A stretch of 64,000 bases of DNA from Polynucleobacter sp. MWH-UH35A (GTDB taxonomy: Bacteria; Pseudomonadota; Gammaproteobacteria; Burkholderiales; Burkholderiaceae), in contig NZ_CP061285.1 in NCBI RefSeq assembly GCF_018687075.1, forward strand, positions 496,001 through 560,000. The letters run 5' to 3'. The position numbers and the translations under genes were made by a program. The notes beneath the pieces are model-generated. The model saw only the letters and a program-made list of their open reading frames with translations, had not been told where the DNA came from and made no database searches. Positions 10,872 through 21,094 of this stretch are shown in pieces. How positions within the stretch are numbered: position 1 is the stretch's first letter; every line of letters starts with the position of its first letter.

Positions 10872-11699
10872 ATGCTAAAAACCCGCGTCATTACTGCCCT
10901 TGTTCTACTGGCGGTATTGCTGCCCATTCTGTTTTTGCTCCCTCAAATCTATATTGGTGCTTTCTTTTTAGTGGCTTTGTTAGCGGCTGCCTGGGAATGG
11001 AGTCGCTTGCTTGCGCCTGAAGCGGGGCGTGCTGCTTGGATTTACGCATTATTTTGCTTAGCGATTATCTTGTTTCTGCTGGGTATGCAGAATGCCTCAT
11101 GGCAATTTGCTTTATTGCTTTTGGCGGTCATATTTTGGTTTTTTGTGGCGCCATTCATATTGGCTAAAGGCATGGACGTTTCACTTGCAAAGCTGCGACC
11201 CTTTTATGTGGTGCTGGGTTTGATTGTCTTGCCGGCGACTTGGTTTGCATTGGTATTCTTGCGTGAGCTGGGTCTCATCTTTTTACTCAGTAGCATAGCC
11301 TTAGTGTGGGTGGCAGACATTGGCGCTTACTTTGTGGGTAAGGCATTTGGTAAGCACAAACTTGCGGTGCAAATTAGCCCTGGGAAATCGATTGAGGGTG
11401 CTGTCGGAGGTCTATTGCTTTGTTACGTTTACGCATTCTTATGTGTTTACTTTTTACCCTTTGAATCTACATTGTTTGGTGCTTGGGCAATCCGTTTTGG
11501 TTGGGTTCCGATGTTCTTGATGGTGACAGTGTTAACGGCATTCAGTATTTTTGGAGATTTATTTGAGTCACAACTCAAACGCTTGGCAGGTGTAAAAGAT
11601 TCTAGCCATTTATTGCCTGGCCATGGTGGTGTTTTGGATCGCGTAGATGCTTTGATTCCAGCTATGCCAATCGCAGCGCTCTTGGCGGGATTGGTTTAA
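10872..11699 (+). CDS. cdsA: Phosphatidate cytidylyltransferase (CDP-diacylglycerol synthase)
   Basis: Inner-membrane enzyme that turns phosphatidate and CTP into CDP-diacylglycerol, the branch point of phospholipid synthesis. The 275-residue protein is mostly transmembrane helices and ends with the CdsA signature, seen as FGDLFESQLKR, GVKDSSHLLPGHGG and LDRVDALIPA. It starts MLKTRVITALVLL and is five bases from dxr, with which it is probably cotranscribed. Confidence 0.96.
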   Translation: MLKTRVITALVLLAVLLPILFLLPQIYIGAFFLVALLAAAWEWSRLLAPEAGRAAWIYALFCLAIILFLLGMQNASWQFALLLLAVIFWFFVAPFILAKGMDVSLAKLRPFYVVLGLIVLPATWFALVFLRELGLIFLLSSIALVWVADIGAYFVGKAFGKHKLAVQISPGKSIEGAVGGLLLCYVYAFLCVYFLPFESTLFGAWAIRFGWVPMFLMVTVLTAFSIFGDLFESQLKRLAGVKDSSHLLPGHGGVLDRVDALIPAMPIAALLAGLV

Positions 11700-11704
11700 C
11701 GCCG

Positions 11705-12895
11705 GTGAAACAGCTTGCCATCTTAGGTTCTACTGGCTCTATCGGCGTTAATACGCTCGATGTTGTGCGCGGGCATCCAGATCGATTTAAGGTTGTTGCG
11801 CTTACAGCAGGCAAGCAAGTAGACCTCCTAGCTCAGCAATGTATTGAATTTAAGCCTGCAATTGCCGTTGTTGCTGATGCTGATGGTGCGACACGCTTAA
11901 GCAAGCTCTTGCTTGAGAAGAAAATTGATACTCAAGTTTTATACGGACCAGATGCGCTGGTTAGCGCTGTTACTCAATCAAATTGCGATACCGTAATGGC
12001 TGCGATTGTGGGTGCGGCAGGATTGGTTCCTGCATTGGCTGCTGCTAAAGCAGGCAAAAGGGTATTGCTCGCCAATAAAGAGGCATTGGTGATGTCGGGC
12101 GATTTATTTATGCAGGCGATGAGAGTAGGGGGCGGTGAGTTATTGCCAATTGATAGTGAACATAATGCGATTTTCCAATGTCTGCCAAATCAATTCTCCA
12201 GAGATCAAAGTTCTAGCCAAGGAGTTGAAGAGCTTTGGTTAACTGCCTCAGGTGGTCCATTCAGAAATACGCCGTTAGATCAGTTAGTAAACATTACTCC
12301 AGAGCAAGCTTGTGCGCACCCTAATTGGGTGATGGGCCGAAAGATTTCCGTAGATTCTGCGACGATGATGAACAAAGGTCTTGAAGTGATTGAGGCGTTT
12401 TGGTTATTTGGATTGTCCTTGGAAAAAATTAAGGTGTTGATTCATCCGCAGAGCGTAGTCCATTCGATGGTGCGTTATCGTGATGGCTCAGTGTTAGCGC
12501 AGTTGGGTCAGCCTGATATGCGCACTCCGATTGCATATGGTTTAGCGTGGCCTGAGCGAATTGATGCTGGAGTAGCGCCATTGAGTTTGACGCAGTTAGC
12601 ATCCTTGAGTTTTTCCGAGCCAGAGCTCGAGCGCTTCCCATGTCTTTCATTGGCATTTGCTGCTGCTAAGGCGGGCGGCACAGCCCCCACAGTTCTGAAT
12701 GCTGCCAATGAAGTTGCGGTGGCTGCATTCTTGGATGAAGGTTTGCCTTATTTACAGATTCCAGTAGTGGTAAGCAAAGTGCTAGAAAGCATTCCTGCGG
12801 CGAATGCAGATTCACTCGAATTAATCTTGGCTGTTGATACTCGCGCTCGTCAAGCGGCGCAAACAGTGGTGAAGGATATTCTTTGCAAGCGTTGA
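11705..12895 (+). CDS. dxr: 1-deoxy-D-xylulose 5-phosphate reductoisomerase
   Basis: Second step of the MEP isoprenoid pathway: NADPH-dependent conversion of DXP to MEP. The protein (396 residues) has the N-terminal nucleotide site GSTGSIGVNTLDVV, the metal/substrate blocks PIDSEHNAIFQ, LTASGGPFR and the loop HPNWVMGRKISVDSATMMNK. The start is a GTG five bases after the cdsA stop. Its 3' end overlaps rseP by 13 bases. Together with uppS it places isoprenoid synthesis within this operon. Confidence 0.97.
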   Translation: MKQLAILGSTGSIGVNTLDVVRGHPDRFKVVALTAGKQVDLLAQQCIEFKPAIAVVADADGATRLSKLLLEKKIDTQVLYGPDALVSAVTQSNCDTVMAAIVGAAGLVPALAAAKAGKRVLLANKEALVMSGDLFMQAMRVGGGELLPIDSEHNAIFQCLPNQFSRDQSSSQGVEELWLTASGGPFRNTPLDQLVNITPEQACAHPNWVMGRKISVDSATMMNKGLEVIEAFWLFGLSLEKIKVLIHPQSVVHSMVRYRDGSVLAQLGQPDMRTPIAYGLAWPERIDAGVAPLSLTQLASLSFSEPELERFPCLSLAFAAAKAGGTAPTVLNAANEVAVAAFLDEGLPYLQIPVVVSKVLESIPAANADSLELILAVDTRARQAAQTVVKDILCKR

Positions 12896-14016
12896 TTACT
12901 CTCGCTGCATTTTTATTTACCTTGGGAGTGTTGGTCAGCTTTCATGAGTTTGGACATTTTTTAGCAGCTCGTTGCTGTGGTGTTCGAGTGCTCCGCTTTG
13001 CAATTGGTTTTGGTAATCCCTTGTATACCTACCATGCAAAAAATAAAACGGAGTGGGTAGTGGCATCCATTCCTCTCGGTGGTTACGTCAAGTTACTTGA
13101 TGGTCGAGATGCGCAACAAACAATATCTCCCGCAGAGCAATCCCAGGCATTTGATCGCAAGCCACTGTGGCAACGATCTCTCATAGTGGCGGCTGGTCCA
13201 TTCGCCAATTTTTTTCTCGCCATTGCCTTTTTTGCCCTCATTTATCTATCTGGCGCACCTCAATTGCCGGCCGTTTTACAAGCTCCGCCTGAAAATTCTG
13301 TAGCTGCTAAGTTGGGGGTGGTTGAGGGTGATCGAGTAATTGGTTGGCAAGATTTGAAGTCTGAAGCTGACGCTATGCCCCTTTTTGGTGAATTTGAGCC
13401 TATCCCGAGCTGGAATGCATTGCGCTGGAGTTTGATGGATGCGCTAACCGGGGAGAATGGATTTGCCCTTGAGTTGCAAAATCCTGCTGGTGGACGCTCT
13501 ATAAAACCCTTTTACGCCAAGGATTTACCTAAAATCAGCCCAGATAAAGACCCGATGGTAGCGCTTGGTATCTTGCCGGCGTTGACACCCTTGTCGCAAT
13601 GGCAGGATTTGAAATTGGGGCCATTGGACGCAGTGATCTTTGCCTCTCAAAGAGTCTGGGTTATTACCAAGGTTTCTGCAAGGTTAATGGCTGGATTATT
13701 TACCGGAAATACCTCCTTAAAGCAGTTGGGTGGGCCGCTGAGTATTGCTGACATGGCAGGCAAGTCAGCCCAGGTTGGCTGGCAACCCTTTTTGGCATTT
13801 TTAGCCCTGATGAGTATTAGCATCGGTTTGCTGAATTTGCTTCCTTTTCCGATGCTTGATGGGGGTCAGCTACTGTATGATGCATGGGAGTTGGTTGCCG
13901 GTAAGCGGATTTCGACTTCAATGCAAGAGCAGCTTCAAAAAGTAGGCTTTATTTTGCTGATTTCTATGTCATTACTGGCCTTGTTTAACGATTTACAACG
14001 CTATATTTCGCCTTGA
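12883..14016 (+). CDS. rseP: Site-2 (RIP) zinc metalloprotease, RseP family
   Basis: Intramembrane protease that cleaves anti-sigma factors and leftover signal peptides in the inner membrane. The zinc motif HEFGH lies in the first helix (VSFHEFGHFLAARCCGV) and the second metal ligand region is PMLDGGQLL near the C-terminus. The central periplasmic part is a PDZ-like region around AKLGVVEGDRVIGW. The start is a TTG overlapping the end of dxr by 13 bases; a second TTG nine bases on is possible. At 377 residues it is shorter than the 450-residue two-PDZ enterobacterial protein, so I read one PDZ domain. Confidence 0.93.
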   Translation: MQALITLAAFLFTLGVLVSFHEFGHFLAARCCGVRVLRFAIGFGNPLYTYHAKNKTEWVVASIPLGGYVKLLDGRDAQQTISPAEQSQAFDRKPLWQRSLIVAAGPFANFFLAIAFFALIYLSGAPQLPAVLQAPPENSVAAKLGVVEGDRVIGWQDLKSEADAMPLFGEFEPIPSWNALRWSLMDALTGENGFALELQNPAGGRSIKPFYAKDLPKISPDKDPMVALGILPALTPLSQWQDLKLGPLDAVIFASQRVWVITKVSARLMAGLFTGNTSLKQLGGPLSIADMAGKSAQVGWQPFLAFLALMSISIGLLNLLPFPMLDGGQLLYDAWELVAGKRISTSMQEQLQKVGFILLISMSLLALFNDLQRYISP

Positions 14017-16361
14017 ATTCTCTGACACATTTTTCCCGTATTTTTGCCCGTTGCATAACCCAAATCTTGGTATTTATTGCGCTAGGGATGAGTTTGAATG
14101 CTCATGCGGCTGATTCTTTTGTAGTGAAAGATATTCGTGTTGAAGGATTGCAGCGTGTAGAGCCTGGTACGGTATTTAGCTATTTACCAGTGCAGGTGGG
14201 TGACACCTTTACGGATGAAAAAGGTGCCGAGGCAATTAAGGCGCTCTATAACACTGGCTTCTTTAGAGATGTGCAGATTCAGGCCCAAGGAAATGTCCTG
14301 ATTGTGATCGTTGAGGAGCGCCCAACGATTTCTCGAATTGAATTTACCGGGATGAAAGAGTTTGATCCCGAGATTGTGCGCAAGTCCTTAAAAACGGTTG
14401 GCGTGGCAGAGGCACGTTTTTATGATAAAGCTTTGATTGATAAAGCCGAACAAGAATTAAAACGCCAATATGTTGGCAAAGGTATGTACGCTGCAGAGGT
14501 GGTCGCAACAGTAACGCCTGTTGAGCGCAATCAAGTGGCTATTTATTTCAATATTGATGAAGGCCCTGTTGCCAAGATTCAAGAAATTAACTTTATTGGT
14601 AACGAAGTATTTAGTGAGAGCACGCTGAAAAGTGAGATGCAGCTCAAGACTGGTGGATGGTTGTCTTGGTATAGCAAAGACAATCTCTATTCCAAGCAAA
14701 AATTAACTGCTGACTTAGAGTCGATTCGCTCCTACTACCTCAATCGTGGTTACTTAGAGTTTGTGATCGAATCTACTCAGGTATCCATTACCCCTGACAA
14801 AAAAGGTATCTTCCTGACCATCAGTATTCGTGAGGGTAAAAAGTTTACTGTGAAGGATGTGCGTTTAGCTGGTGAGACTTTAGGTAAGGAATCCGAGTTG
14901 TTGCAACTGGTTGTTCTGAAGCCGGGAGATACTTTCTCATCTGCGAAATTAACGGAGAGCACGAAAGCGATTGCTGAGGTTTTGGGTTCTTATGGTTACG
15001 CATTTGCAACCATCAATCCGCAACCCGATATTCGCCGCGATGTAGCAGAGGTTGACCTTACTTTGGTAGTTGATCCAGGTCGCCGAATTTATGTGCGTCA
15101 GGTCGCTATTTCAGGAAATGCCAAAACACGCGATATGGTGATTCGTCGCGAAATGCGGCAGTTTGAAAGCTCTTGGTTTGATAGTGACAAGATTGATCTT
15201 TCTAAGAAGCGTTTAGGTCGCTTGGGTTATTTCACTGAAACGGATATCACCACTGAAGATGTACCTGGATCTCCTGATCAGGTTGACGTCAACGTGAAGG
15301 TTACAGAAAAACCAACAGGAGCTATCACTCTTGGTGCGGGCTTCTCCTCTACCGAGAAATTAATCTTATCTGCCGGTATCAATCAAGATAACGCTTTCGG
15401 TACTGGTACCGCGATTGGTTTAAATGCGTCCCTAGGTAAAATTAACCAGAACCTCACGCTCTCCAATTACGATCCGTACTTTACGGAAGATGGCATTAGT
15501 CGCTATACCGATTTGTACTATCGCTCAAGTAAGCCTTTGTATTACGTTGGCGATCCTGATTACCAAATCAAGTCAGTAGGTTCAAACATTAAGTTTGGCG
15601 TTCCTTACACGGAAGTGGATCGCGTGTTCTTCGGAACTGGTATAGAACTCTTTCAGATTAAGACATCTTCAAATACCCCAATCCCGTATTTGAACTACGC
15701 AATGAGTTATGGCGTTGCTGCACCGGGCTATCCTGGCACTGTAACCACATACAACGTGCCGATTACTGTTGGCTGGTCACGTGATGGTCGTGATAGCACG
15801 CTGATCCCTTCGGATGGCTCATTGCAGCAACTCTCGGCGGAGGTTGGCACGCCGGTTGGAGATCTCACGTTCTATCGTCTTTATGGCCAATACCAAAAAT
15901 ACCATTCCTTCTCCAAGGGTAATATCCTGTCCTTTAATGGAGAGGTTGGTTATGGCGAGGCATATGGCAATAAGCCTTTCCCAATTACTAAGAACTACTA
16001 TGTAGGTGGTATTGGCTCGGTTCGTGGTTATGCGCCTGGCTCCTTGGGTCCTCAGTACTACAACTCGATTATTGGAGCCTGGCAACCAACGGGAGGACAG
16101 TCCAAGATTGTCTCTAACGTTGAATACACCTTCCCCGTTCCTGGTTCGGGCGTGGATAAGACCCTCCGCCTCTTTACCTTCGTCGATGGCGGTAATGCCT
16201 TTGGCGAAAACATCAATTTAGTTCTCAGATACTCCTATGGATTGGGTTTATCATGGATATCACCGCTTGGACCATTGAAATTTAGCTATGGTATCCCGTA
16301 TAAGTCGCAACCAACGGATAACATTCAGCGTTTACAGTTCCAAGTGGGTACAGCGTTTTAA
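14013..16361 (+). CDS. bamA: Outer membrane protein assembly factor BamA
   Basis: Central outer-membrane subunit of the BAM complex that inserts beta-barrel proteins. The 782-residue protein has a signal peptide ending near SLNAHA, five POTRA repeats (first around FVVKDIRVEGLQRVEPG) and a C-terminal Omp85 barrel with the conserved YYVGGIGSVRGY loop motif and a terminal Phe (FQVGTAF). It starts on a TTG that overlaps the rseP stop (TTGA). Placement between rseP and skp is the standard envelope-assembly order. Confidence 0.97.
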   Translation: MNSLTHFSRIFARCITQILVFIALGMSLNAHAADSFVVKDIRVEGLQRVEPGTVFSYLPVQVGDTFTDEKGAEAIKALYNTGFFRDVQIQAQGNVLIVIVEERPTISRIEFTGMKEFDPEIVRKSLKTVGVAEARFYDKALIDKAEQELKRQYVGKGMYAAEVVATVTPVERNQVAIYFNIDEGPVAKIQEINFIGNEVFSESTLKSEMQLKTGGWLSWYSKDNLYSKQKLTADLESIRSYYLNRGYLEFVIESTQVSITPDKKGIFLTISIREGKKFTVKDVRLAGETLGKESELLQLVVLKPGDTFSSAKLTESTKAIAEVLGSYGYAFATINPQPDIRRDVAEVDLTLVVDPGRRIYVRQVAISGNAKTRDMVIRREMRQFESSWFDSDKIDLSKKRLGRLGYFTETDITTEDVPGSPDQVDVNVKVTEKPTGAITLGAGFSSTEKLILSAGINQDNAFGTGTAIGLNASLGKINQNLTLSNYDPYFTEDGISRYTDLYYRSSKPLYYVGDPDYQIKSVGSNIKFGVPYTEVDRVFFGTGIELFQIKTSSNTPIPYLNYAMSYGVAAPGYPGTVTTYNVPITVGWSRDGRDSTLIPSDGSLQQLSAEVGTPVGDLTFYRLYGQYQKYHSFSKGNILSFNGEVGYGEAYGNKPFPITKNYYVGGIGSVRGYAPGSLGPQYYNSIIGAWQPTGGQSKIVSNVEYTFPVPGSGVDKTLRLFTFVDGGNAFGENINLVLRYSYGLGLSWISPLGPLKFSYGIPYKSQPTDNIQRLQFQVGTAF

Positions 16362-16379
16362 TTGCTTAAGGAAAGTTTT

Positions 16380-16910
16380 ATGAAGCTTCGTCAATCTTCA
16401 AAATGGATTCAAGTTGGTCTTTTTGCTGCAGTGGCAGCATTGGCTGCGCCACAAGTCTTTGCTCAAGACACTGGTGGAACGCGTGTTGCAGTTGTGAACT
16501 CTGAGAAAGTATTTAATGAGTCCAATTTGGCTAAGGCCATGCAAACACGTTTGCAAAATGAATTTACGAAGCGTCAAAATGATTTGCGTGATGCTGCTCA
16601 AAAGATTAAGTCTGCAGCTGAAAAGCTTGACCGTGACGCTGCCGTGATGAGTGAGGCTGAGCGCGTACGTCGTCAACGTGAATTGGCAGATCAAGACCGT
16701 GAACTGCAACGGAAGCAACGTGAATTCACTGAGGATCTGAATCAACGTACTTTTGAAGAGCGTGCAAAGATTGCTGAAAAAGCGAACGTCGTATTAAAGC
16801 AAATTGCAGAGCAAAGAAAAATTGACCTCATCGTTCAGGAAGCAGCTTATGCCAGCCCTAAGGCTGATGTAACCGATGATGTTATCAAGGCTTTAAATAG
16901 CCAGAAGTAA
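16380..16910 (+). CDS. skp: Periplasmic chaperone Skp (OmpH family)
   Basis: Trimeric periplasmic holdase that carries unfolded outer-membrane proteins to BamA. I use the ATG read as [10 protein letters not shown], preceded by AAGGAAAG; an upstream in-frame TTG would add six residues before a poor signal sequence. The signal peptide ends near APQVFA. The body is a charged coiled-coil rich in Arg, Gln and Glu, typical of the Skp tentacles. About 176 residues long, it follows bamA directly and precedes lpxD by five bases. Confidence 0.93.
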   Translation: MKLRQSSKWIQVGLFAAVAALAAPQVFAQDTGGTRVAVVNSEKVFNESNLAKAMQTRLQNEFTKRQNDLRDAAQKIKSAAEKLDRDAAVMSEAERVRRQRELADQDRELQRKQREFTEDLNQRTFEERAKIAEKANVVLKQIAEQRKIDLIVQEAAYASPKADVTDDVIKALNSQK

Positions 16911-16915
16911 GCTTT

Positions 16916-17983
16916 ATGCCGACCGCCATTGAGCTGGCCGAACAGTTTCAAGCAAGCTTGGTGGGAGAGGCTTCCCATGGATTTACTGGCCTCGCTCCTT
17001 TGGAGCGAGCTCAGCCAGATCAAATCTCATTTCTTTCTAATCCACTCTATAGACAGCAGGCTAGCGATAGTGCGGCTGGCGCATTGATTGTCAGCAATTC
17101 TGACCTCGAGTTTTTACAAGCCAATCCCAGTGCAAATTCTGCCAAGCGGGTGTACTTTGTTTCAAAAAACCCGTATGCCACTTTTGCCAGAATGGCTCAG
17201 TACTTTGCCAAAGCAAGTAGTCCTATCTATCCTTCCGGAATTCATCCCAGTGCCGTAATTGATGCCACCGCAATCGTGCCATCTTCATGCCATGTTGGGC
17301 CATTTGTGCAAATTGGTGCGGGTGTTAGATTGGGTGAGCGGGTTTCTATTTTGGGTAATTCAACCATTGCCAGAGATAGTGTTATTGCAAGCGATACCCT
17401 AGTCTATCCATCTGTTTCGATTTACTACAACTCTCAAATTGGTGAGCGCTGCATTATTCATAGTGGCGCAGTGATTGGTGCTGATGGCTTTGGTTTTGCT
17501 CCAGATTTTTCTGCCACGGGTGGCGAGTGGGTCAAGATTCCACAGACTGGTCGCGTCGTGATTGGTAACGATGTGGAAATTGGCGCCTCGACGACGATTG
17601 ATCGTGGTGCAATGAGTGATACGGTGATTGGGGCTGGAACCAAGATCGATAATCAAGTTCAAATTGCCCATAACGTGGTTGTTGGTAGCTGCTGCGTCAT
17701 TGCTGGTTGCGCAGCAATTTCTGGCAGTACTAAGATCGGTAACTTTTGCATCATCGGCGGCGCAGCAAATTTTGCTGGCCATCTGACGATTGCCGATAGA
17801 ACTACTGTTTCTGGTAACACCTCCATCATTCGCTCGATTACAGAACCAGGCCAGCATTTCACGGGAGTTTATCCGTCGATGCTCCATGGTGCCTGGGAGA
17901 AAAATGCCGCTATTTTGCGCGGACTAGATAAAATACGTCAGCGCTTGCGCTTACTGGATAAAAACAAAACTACAGGGTCATAG
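16916..17983 (+). CDS. lpxD: UDP-3-O-(3-hydroxyacyl)glucosamine N-acyltransferase
   Basis: Third step of lipid A synthesis: N-acylation of UDP-3-O-acylglucosamine. After an N-terminal uridine-binding domain ([10 protein letters not shown]), the protein is a left-handed beta helix of hexapeptide repeats, with the catalytic His region [15 protein letters not shown] and [10 protein letters not shown]. At 355 residues it has family length. It is the first of the lpxD-fabZ-lpxA-lpxB block. Confidence 0.97.
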   Translation: MPTAIELAEQFQASLVGEASHGFTGLAPLERAQPDQISFLSNPLYRQQASDSAAGALIVSNSDLEFLQANPSANSAKRVYFVSKNPYATFARMAQYFAKASSPIYPSGIHPSAVIDATAIVPSSCHVGPFVQIGAGVRLGERVSILGNSTIARDSVIASDTLVYPSVSIYYNSQIGERCIIHSGAVIGADGFGFAPDFSATGGEWVKIPQTGRVVIGNDVEIGASTTIDRGAMSDTVIGAGTKIDNQVQIAHNVVVGSCCVIAGCAAISGSTKIGNFCIIGGAANFAGHLTIADRTTVSGNTSIIRSITEPGQHFTGVYPSMLHGAWEKNAAILRGLDKIRQRLRLLDKNKTTGS

Positions 17984-18027
17984 ATTCTGTAATCTAAAAC
18001 ACATATTTACTTTTTAGCGGGTCATCT

Positions 18028-18477
18028 ATGAGCACACCAATCGCAATTGATATTAATAAGATTCTTAAATTGCTACCGCATCGCTACCCATTCTTATTGG
18101 TAGATCGCGTGTTAGAAATTACTCCGCGTGAGAGTATTACTGCATTAAAAAATGTCACTATGAATGAGCCGTTCTTTCAAGGACATTTTCCGGATTTCCC
18201 GGTAATGCCTGGTGTGTTGATTATTGAAGCTTTGGCCCAGACTGCCGCTTTACTCACTTTCTCTGAAGAGCGCGCAGAAGATGCGATCTATTACTTTGCT
18301 GGTATAGATGGCGCGCGCTTCAAAAAGCCAGTATTGCCTGGCGATCAACTTATCATGACTGCCACCTTAGAGCGTGGTCGCGCTGGTATTTACAAGTTTG
18401 CCGTTAAGGCAACTGTAGATGGTGAGATTGCTGCAGAGGCTAATATCACTTGTGCGGTTCGTACGAAAGGCGCGTAA
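18028..18477 (+). CDS. fabZ: 3-hydroxyacyl-[acyl-carrier-protein] dehydratase
   Basis: Hot-dog-fold dehydratase of fatty-acid elongation that competes with LpxA/LpxD for 3-hydroxyacyl-ACP. Visible signatures are [14 protein letters not shown] (catalytic His) and [20 protein letters not shown] (catalytic Glu). It is 149 residues long. The stop codon shares a base with the lpxA ATG (TAATG), coupling the pair. Confidence 0.97.
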   Translation: MSTPIAIDINKILKLLPHRYPFLLVDRVLEITPRESITALKNVTMNEPFFQGHFPDFPVMPGVLIIEALAQTAALLTFSEERAEDAIYYFAGIDGARFKKPVLPGDQLIMTATLERGRAGIYKFAVKATVDGEIAAEANITCAVRTKGA

Positions 18478-19274
18478 TGACACGGATTCATGCATCTGCT
18501 GTAGTTGATAGCAAAGCTGAGCTAGCAAGTGATGTTGAGGTAGGTCCATACTCTGTCATCGGTCCCAACGTCAAGATTGGTGCTGGTACCAAGGTTGGTT
18601 CTCATACGGTGATCGAGGGCTGCACAACTATTGGTAAAGAAAATACTTTTGCGCACTTTGCGGCAATTGGTGGCCCTCCACAGGATATGAAATACCGAGG
18701 TGAGCCAACCCAACTCATTATTGGTGATCGCAATACCATTCGCGAATTCACCACAATTCATACTGGCACATCACAAGATGCGGGCATCACCCGGATCGGT
18801 AATGACAACTGGATCATGGCTTATGTCCACATTGCTCATGATTGTCAGGTTGGCAATCACACCATCTTTTCAAGTAATGCACAGATAGCAGGGCATGTGC
18901 AGGTAGATGATTGGGCCATTATGGGTGGCATGTCCGGCGTGCACCAATTTGTGCGCATCGGCCAACATGCCATGCTTGGTGGTGCATCTGCTTTAGTGCA
19001 AGATATTCCTCCATTTGTGATTGCTGCCGGAGATAAGGCTTCTCCTCACGGCATTAACGTCGAGGGATTAAAGCGTCGGGGTTTCTCAAGCGAGACAATT
19101 TCTGCTTTGCGTCAAGCTTATAAGGTTCTCTATAAAGATGGCCTCAGCTTTGAAGAAGCTAAGGTAGAAATTCAGAAGATGGTTGCTGCAAACTCTGCAG
19201 ACATCCAGACTGCAGAAAGGCTCGCGCAGTTCCATGATTTCATTGCCGCCTCTACTCGCGGCATTATTCGGTAA
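18477..19274 (+). CDS. lpxA: UDP-N-acetylglucosamine acyltransferase
   Basis: First committed step of lipid A synthesis. A hexapeptide beta-helix protein starting [10 protein letters not shown], with the catalytic-His block [13 protein letters not shown] and [12 protein letters not shown], then a C-terminal helical domain. I use the ATG that overlaps the fabZ stop by one base; a longer reading from 18450 lies inside fabZ and has no family support. The length is 265 residues, as usual. Confidence 0.97.
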   Translation: MTRIHASAVVDSKAELASDVEVGPYSVIGPNVKIGAGTKVGSHTVIEGCTTIGKENTFAHFAAIGGPPQDMKYRGEPTQLIIGDRNTIREFTTIHTGTSQDAGITRIGNDNWIMAYVHIAHDCQVGNHTIFSSNAQIAGHVQVDDWAIMGGMSGVHQFVRIGQHAMLGGASALVQDIPPFVIAAGDKASPHGINVEGLKRRGFSSETISALRQAYKVLYKDGLSFEEAKVEIQKMVAANSADIQTAERLAQFHDFIAASTRGIIR

Positions 19275-19284
19275 CGGAATTACT

Positions 19285-20490
19285 TTGCCAAAGTTAGCTT
19301 GTGTAGCTGGCGAACCTTCTGGCGATCTATTAGCAGCGCCAGTTCTGAGTGCGCTAAATCAAATTCCAGATATGTCTGGTCTAGAGGTTTACGGTATTGG
19401 CGGCCCCCGCATGCAAGCCGCAGGCATGCGCTCTGATTGGCCCATGGAAACCTTGAGTGTGCGCGGTTATGTTGAGGCAATCAAACAGCTTCCAGCTATT
19501 CTCAAGTTGCGCAAAGAGCTCATTCAAAATCTTCTGAATGAAGGTCGACCAGATGTATATCTGGGAATAGATGCGCCTGACTTTAATTTAGGTGTTGAGC
19601 TTGAGTTGCGCAAGGCAGGCATCCCAACCTTACATTTAGTTTCGCCCTCGATTTGGGCATGGAGAGCGGGGCGTATTAAGAAGATATCCCAAGCAGTAGA
19701 GCGCATGCTCTGCATCTTTCCCTTCGAGACTGAAATCTATGACAAGGCTGGAGTGGCCTCGACCTATGTTGGGCATCCATTAGCTAGCGAGATTCCGCTG
19801 GAGCCCAATACCCATCAATCTAGAGAAAAATTAAGTCGATACCTCAATATCCCCGAGGCATCTCTAGATGGTCTAGTGATAGCTGTCTTGCCTGGAAGCC
19901 GTGGTTCCGAAATTGAGCTCATTGCCCCAGTCTTTTTCGAAACGATGCAGTTACTTTCAGAAAGATTAAAAGGTCAGAAGCTCAATTTCCTAATTCCGGT
20001 GGCGACACCACGATTGCGTGAGCCACTTGAGCAACTTTTACTTAAGGCAAAAAACGGCAACCCAGATATTCAGATTCATTTGCTAGATGGTATGGCTGAT
20101 GAAGTGCTTGAGGCATCCGATGCGGTACTGATTGCCAGTGGTACAGCCACTTTGCAAGCTGCTTTGTGGAAAAAGCCTATGGTGATTTCATATAAGGTAC
20201 CTTGGTTAACTGCGCAAATCATGAAGCGCCAAGGTTACTTGCCTTATGTGGGCTTACCAAATATTCTCTGCGGGGAATTTGTTGTTCCAGAGCTTCTCCA
20301 GAATGATGCAACCTCTGAGAATCTCGCTAGTGCCATTCAAGATTGGCTGGAGAATCCAAGCAAAGTAGCTAAGCTGAAAGAACGTTTTGCATTGATGCAT
20401 GAATCCTTGCGCCGTCCTACTGGCTTATTGGTTGCGCAAGCGGTAGCCCAAACGATCGCCAAGCAACGTAAGAATAAAAGCGGCAGATGA
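19285..20490 (+). CDS. lpxB: Lipid-A-disaccharide synthase
   Basis: Joins UDP-diacylglucosamine and lipid X to make the lipid A disaccharide at the inner membrane face. A GT19 protein with the N-terminal block [32 protein letters not shown] and the C-terminal [17 protein letters not shown] choose the TTG at 19285 (product starts [14 protein letters not shown]), just after the lpxA stop. An upstream ATG at 19234 lies within lpxA and would add residues without family similarity. The 3' end overlaps rnhB (ATGA). Confidence 0.94.
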   Translation: MPKLACVAGEPSGDLLAAPVLSALNQIPDMSGLEVYGIGGPRMQAAGMRSDWPMETLSVRGYVEAIKQLPAILKLRKELIQNLLNEGRPDVYLGIDAPDFNLGVELELRKAGIPTLHLVSPSIWAWRAGRIKKISQAVERMLCIFPFETEIYDKAGVASTYVGHPLASEIPLEPNTHQSREKLSRYLNIPEASLDGLVIAVLPGSRGSEIELIAPVFFETMQLLSERLKGQKLNFLIPVATPRLREPLEQLLLKAKNGNPDIQIHLLDGMADEVLEASDAVLIASGTATLQAALWKKPMVISYKVPWLTAQIMKRQGYLPYVGLPNILCGEFVVPELLQNDATSENLASAIQDWLENPSKVAKLKERFALMHESLRRPTGLLVAQAVAQTIAKQRKNKSGR

Positions 20491-21080
20491 GTCTTATTTG
20501 GATCTGCGGTGTTGATGAAGCTGGACGTGGGCCACTGGTTGGTGCGGTGGTGGCTGGTGCGGTAGTTCTCGATCCAGATAATCCAATAGAGGGTCTCAAA
20601 GACTCTAAGAAGTTAACAGCTGCACGACGTGAATATCTCTATATGCAAATCATGGAAAAAGCCAAAGCCTGGGGCGTTGGCGAGGCAAGTCCAGCAGAAA
20701 TTGATGAGATTAATATTTTGCAGGCCACTATGTTGGCAATGCGCCGAGCAATTGAGGATCTCACGATTCGACTGGGCGCTTGGCCTGATAAAGCATTGAT
20801 TGATGGTAATCGTTGCCCCGAATTGCCAATTGCTGCAGAAGCGATTGTGAAGGGCGATGCCAAAGAGCCGGCAATATCTGCTGCATCGATCATTGCTAAG
20901 GTTACGCGTGATCGTCAAATGATGTCGTTGCATGAGATACATCCAGAATATGGCTTTGCACAGCACATGGGCTACCCAACGGAGGCCCATTTTGCGGCCC
21001 TCAAGCAGTACGGAGCTTGTGAGCAACATAGAAGAAGTTTTTCACCAGTACGCAAAGTGCTTGATGCAATAGGAAACTAA
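20487..21080 (+). CDS. rnhB: Ribonuclease HII
   Basis: Cuts the RNA strand of RNA-DNA hybrids and starts removal of misincorporated ribonucleotides. Catalytic residues are in [13 protein letters not shown] (Asp-Glu), ALIDGN (Asp) and the C-terminal Asp region around the [10 protein letters not shown] motif. At 197 residues it is of normal length. It overlaps lpxB by four bases; lpxB-rnhB adjacency is common in proteobacteria. Confidence 0.96.
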   Translation: MSLIWICGVDEAGRGPLVGAVVAGAVVLDPDNPIEGLKDSKKLTAARREYLYMQIMEKAKAWGVGEASPAEIDEINILQATMLAMRRAIEDLTIRLGAWPDKALIDGNRCPELPIAAEAIVKGDAKEPAISAASIIAKVTRDRQMMSLHEIHPEYGFAQHMGYPTEAHFAALKQYGACEQHRRSFSPVRKVLDAIGN

Positions 21081-21094
21081 GTTATAAATCTGTC

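Noticed and set aside
17399..17887. 162-residue open frame on the minus strand
   Set aside because: It is antisense to lpxD, whose hexapeptide repeats leave open frames on the opposite strand. The product has no domain, signal or ribosome site.
17981..17996. Hairpin TAGATT/AATCTA after lpxD
   Set aside because: Only six AT-rich pairs, no T-run, and it lies between lpxD and fabZ, which are normally cotranscribed. Not a terminator.
20613..21029. 138-residue minus-strand open frame
   Set aside because: Antisense to rnhB, a clearly coding gene; its composition is not protein-like.
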